Positions 55,761 through 55,790 of a DNA stretch of 55,790 bases are shown here, piece by piece. The DNA comes from Methylocella tundrae (GTDB lineage Bacteria > Pseudomonadota > Alphaproteobacteria > Rhizobiales > Beijerinckiaceae). The stretch is taken from NCBI RefSeq assembly GCF_901905185.1, contig NZ_CABFMQ020000084.1, positions 1 to 55,790 on the forward strand, read 5' to 3'. Numbering within the stretch: the stretch's first letter is position 1; every line of letters starts with the position of its first letter. The notes beneath the pieces are model-generated. The model saw nothing but the letters and a program-made list of their open reading frames with translations, was not told the DNA's origin and made no database searches. A program made the translations under genes and the position numbers.

Positions 55761-55790
55761 ATGGAAGAACAGCATCATCCAACGACGCCC
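55761..55790 (+). CDS. repC: RepC replication initiator, first 10 codons (runs off window)
   Basis: ATG 55761 preceded by AAGGAAA opens MEEQHHPTTP, matching the short N-terminal TTP-containing stretch of RepC proteins. The rest lies beyond the right edge. Position after repB and the ctRNA confirms identity. Confidence 0.85.
   Translation, partial: MEEQHHPTTP

Overview
The window is part of a repABC-type replicon from an alphaproteobacterium, most likely Hyphomicrobiales (Rhizobiales). The support is a repA-repB pair with the start of repC at the right edge, a counter-transcribed RNA between repB and repC, RepB-type parS palindromes, a RHE_PE00001-family protein, remnants of alphaproteobacterial IS families, relics of polyhydroxyalkanoate (PHA) genes, and high GC with strong third-position bias. 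No rRNA, tRNA or CRISPR array was seen. The genus cannot be fixed from the sequence; a methylotroph or relative in the Methylocystaceae/Beijerinckiaceae is only a guess.

Layout. 0-8 kb is a decayed mosaic: an IS5 fragment, a broken PRPP-synthetase-like gene, an intact pair for a COG2187-like kinase and a CapA-like protein, a PAS protein, a Nudix hydrolase, a chimeric ABC ATPase/metalloprotease relic, a chimeric RHE_PE00001/DnaE2 relic, an intact vapBC module, and IS30, IS3 and PHA-depolymerase scraps. 8-17.3 kb is a metal-efflux island: a YHS/HMBD copper P1B-ATPase, a Met/His-rich LTXXQ protein, and, convergent to it, a CzcA-type RND pump with adaptor and small periplasmic proteins. A frameshifted phaR lies at 17.7-18.2 kb. 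18.5-26 kb encodes an XRE regulator and a six-gene hyfBCEFGI-like membrane complex whose large subunit lacks the NiFe cysteines, so it resembles an energy-converting hydrogenase-related (Ehr) complex rather than a hydrogenase.

26-28 kb is an IS graveyard (IS66, IS630, IS3, IS30, IS1380). 28.5-30 kb holds a DUF2252 protein and a truncated SemiSWEET-like gene. 30-34 kb is a marR-aaeB-aaeX-aaeA type efflux operon with a perfect palindromic operator. 34-38 kb is a second copper module (copA, cueR, copZ), with CueR-type 19-bp-spacer promoters before copA and copZ. 38.4-40.3 kb carries a TauE/SafE exporter and a persulfide-dioxygenase-like MBL protein.

40.4-49.1 kb is the most interesting unit. 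A NifA-like sigma-54 activator is followed by iterated half-sites and a -24/-12 promoter, then by osmC-like, acyl-CoA-dehydrogenase-like flavoenzyme, rubredoxin/rubredoxin-reductase fusion, nitrate/cyanate-type ABC transporter and cyanase genes. This looks like a nitrogen- (or sulfur-) scavenging regulon that joins a redox step to cyanate use. 49.2-52.7 kb is again mosaic (MocR relic, RHE_PE00001 gene, serine resolvase, broken vapBC). The replication and partition module fills 53-55.8 kb.

Together the window reads as an accessory plasmid: intact cassettes for metal and toxic-compound efflux, sulfide/cyanate metabolism and membrane energetics, separated by stretches of frameshifted, fused and IS-truncated genes. 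Family assignments are from recognised motifs; no database search was run.
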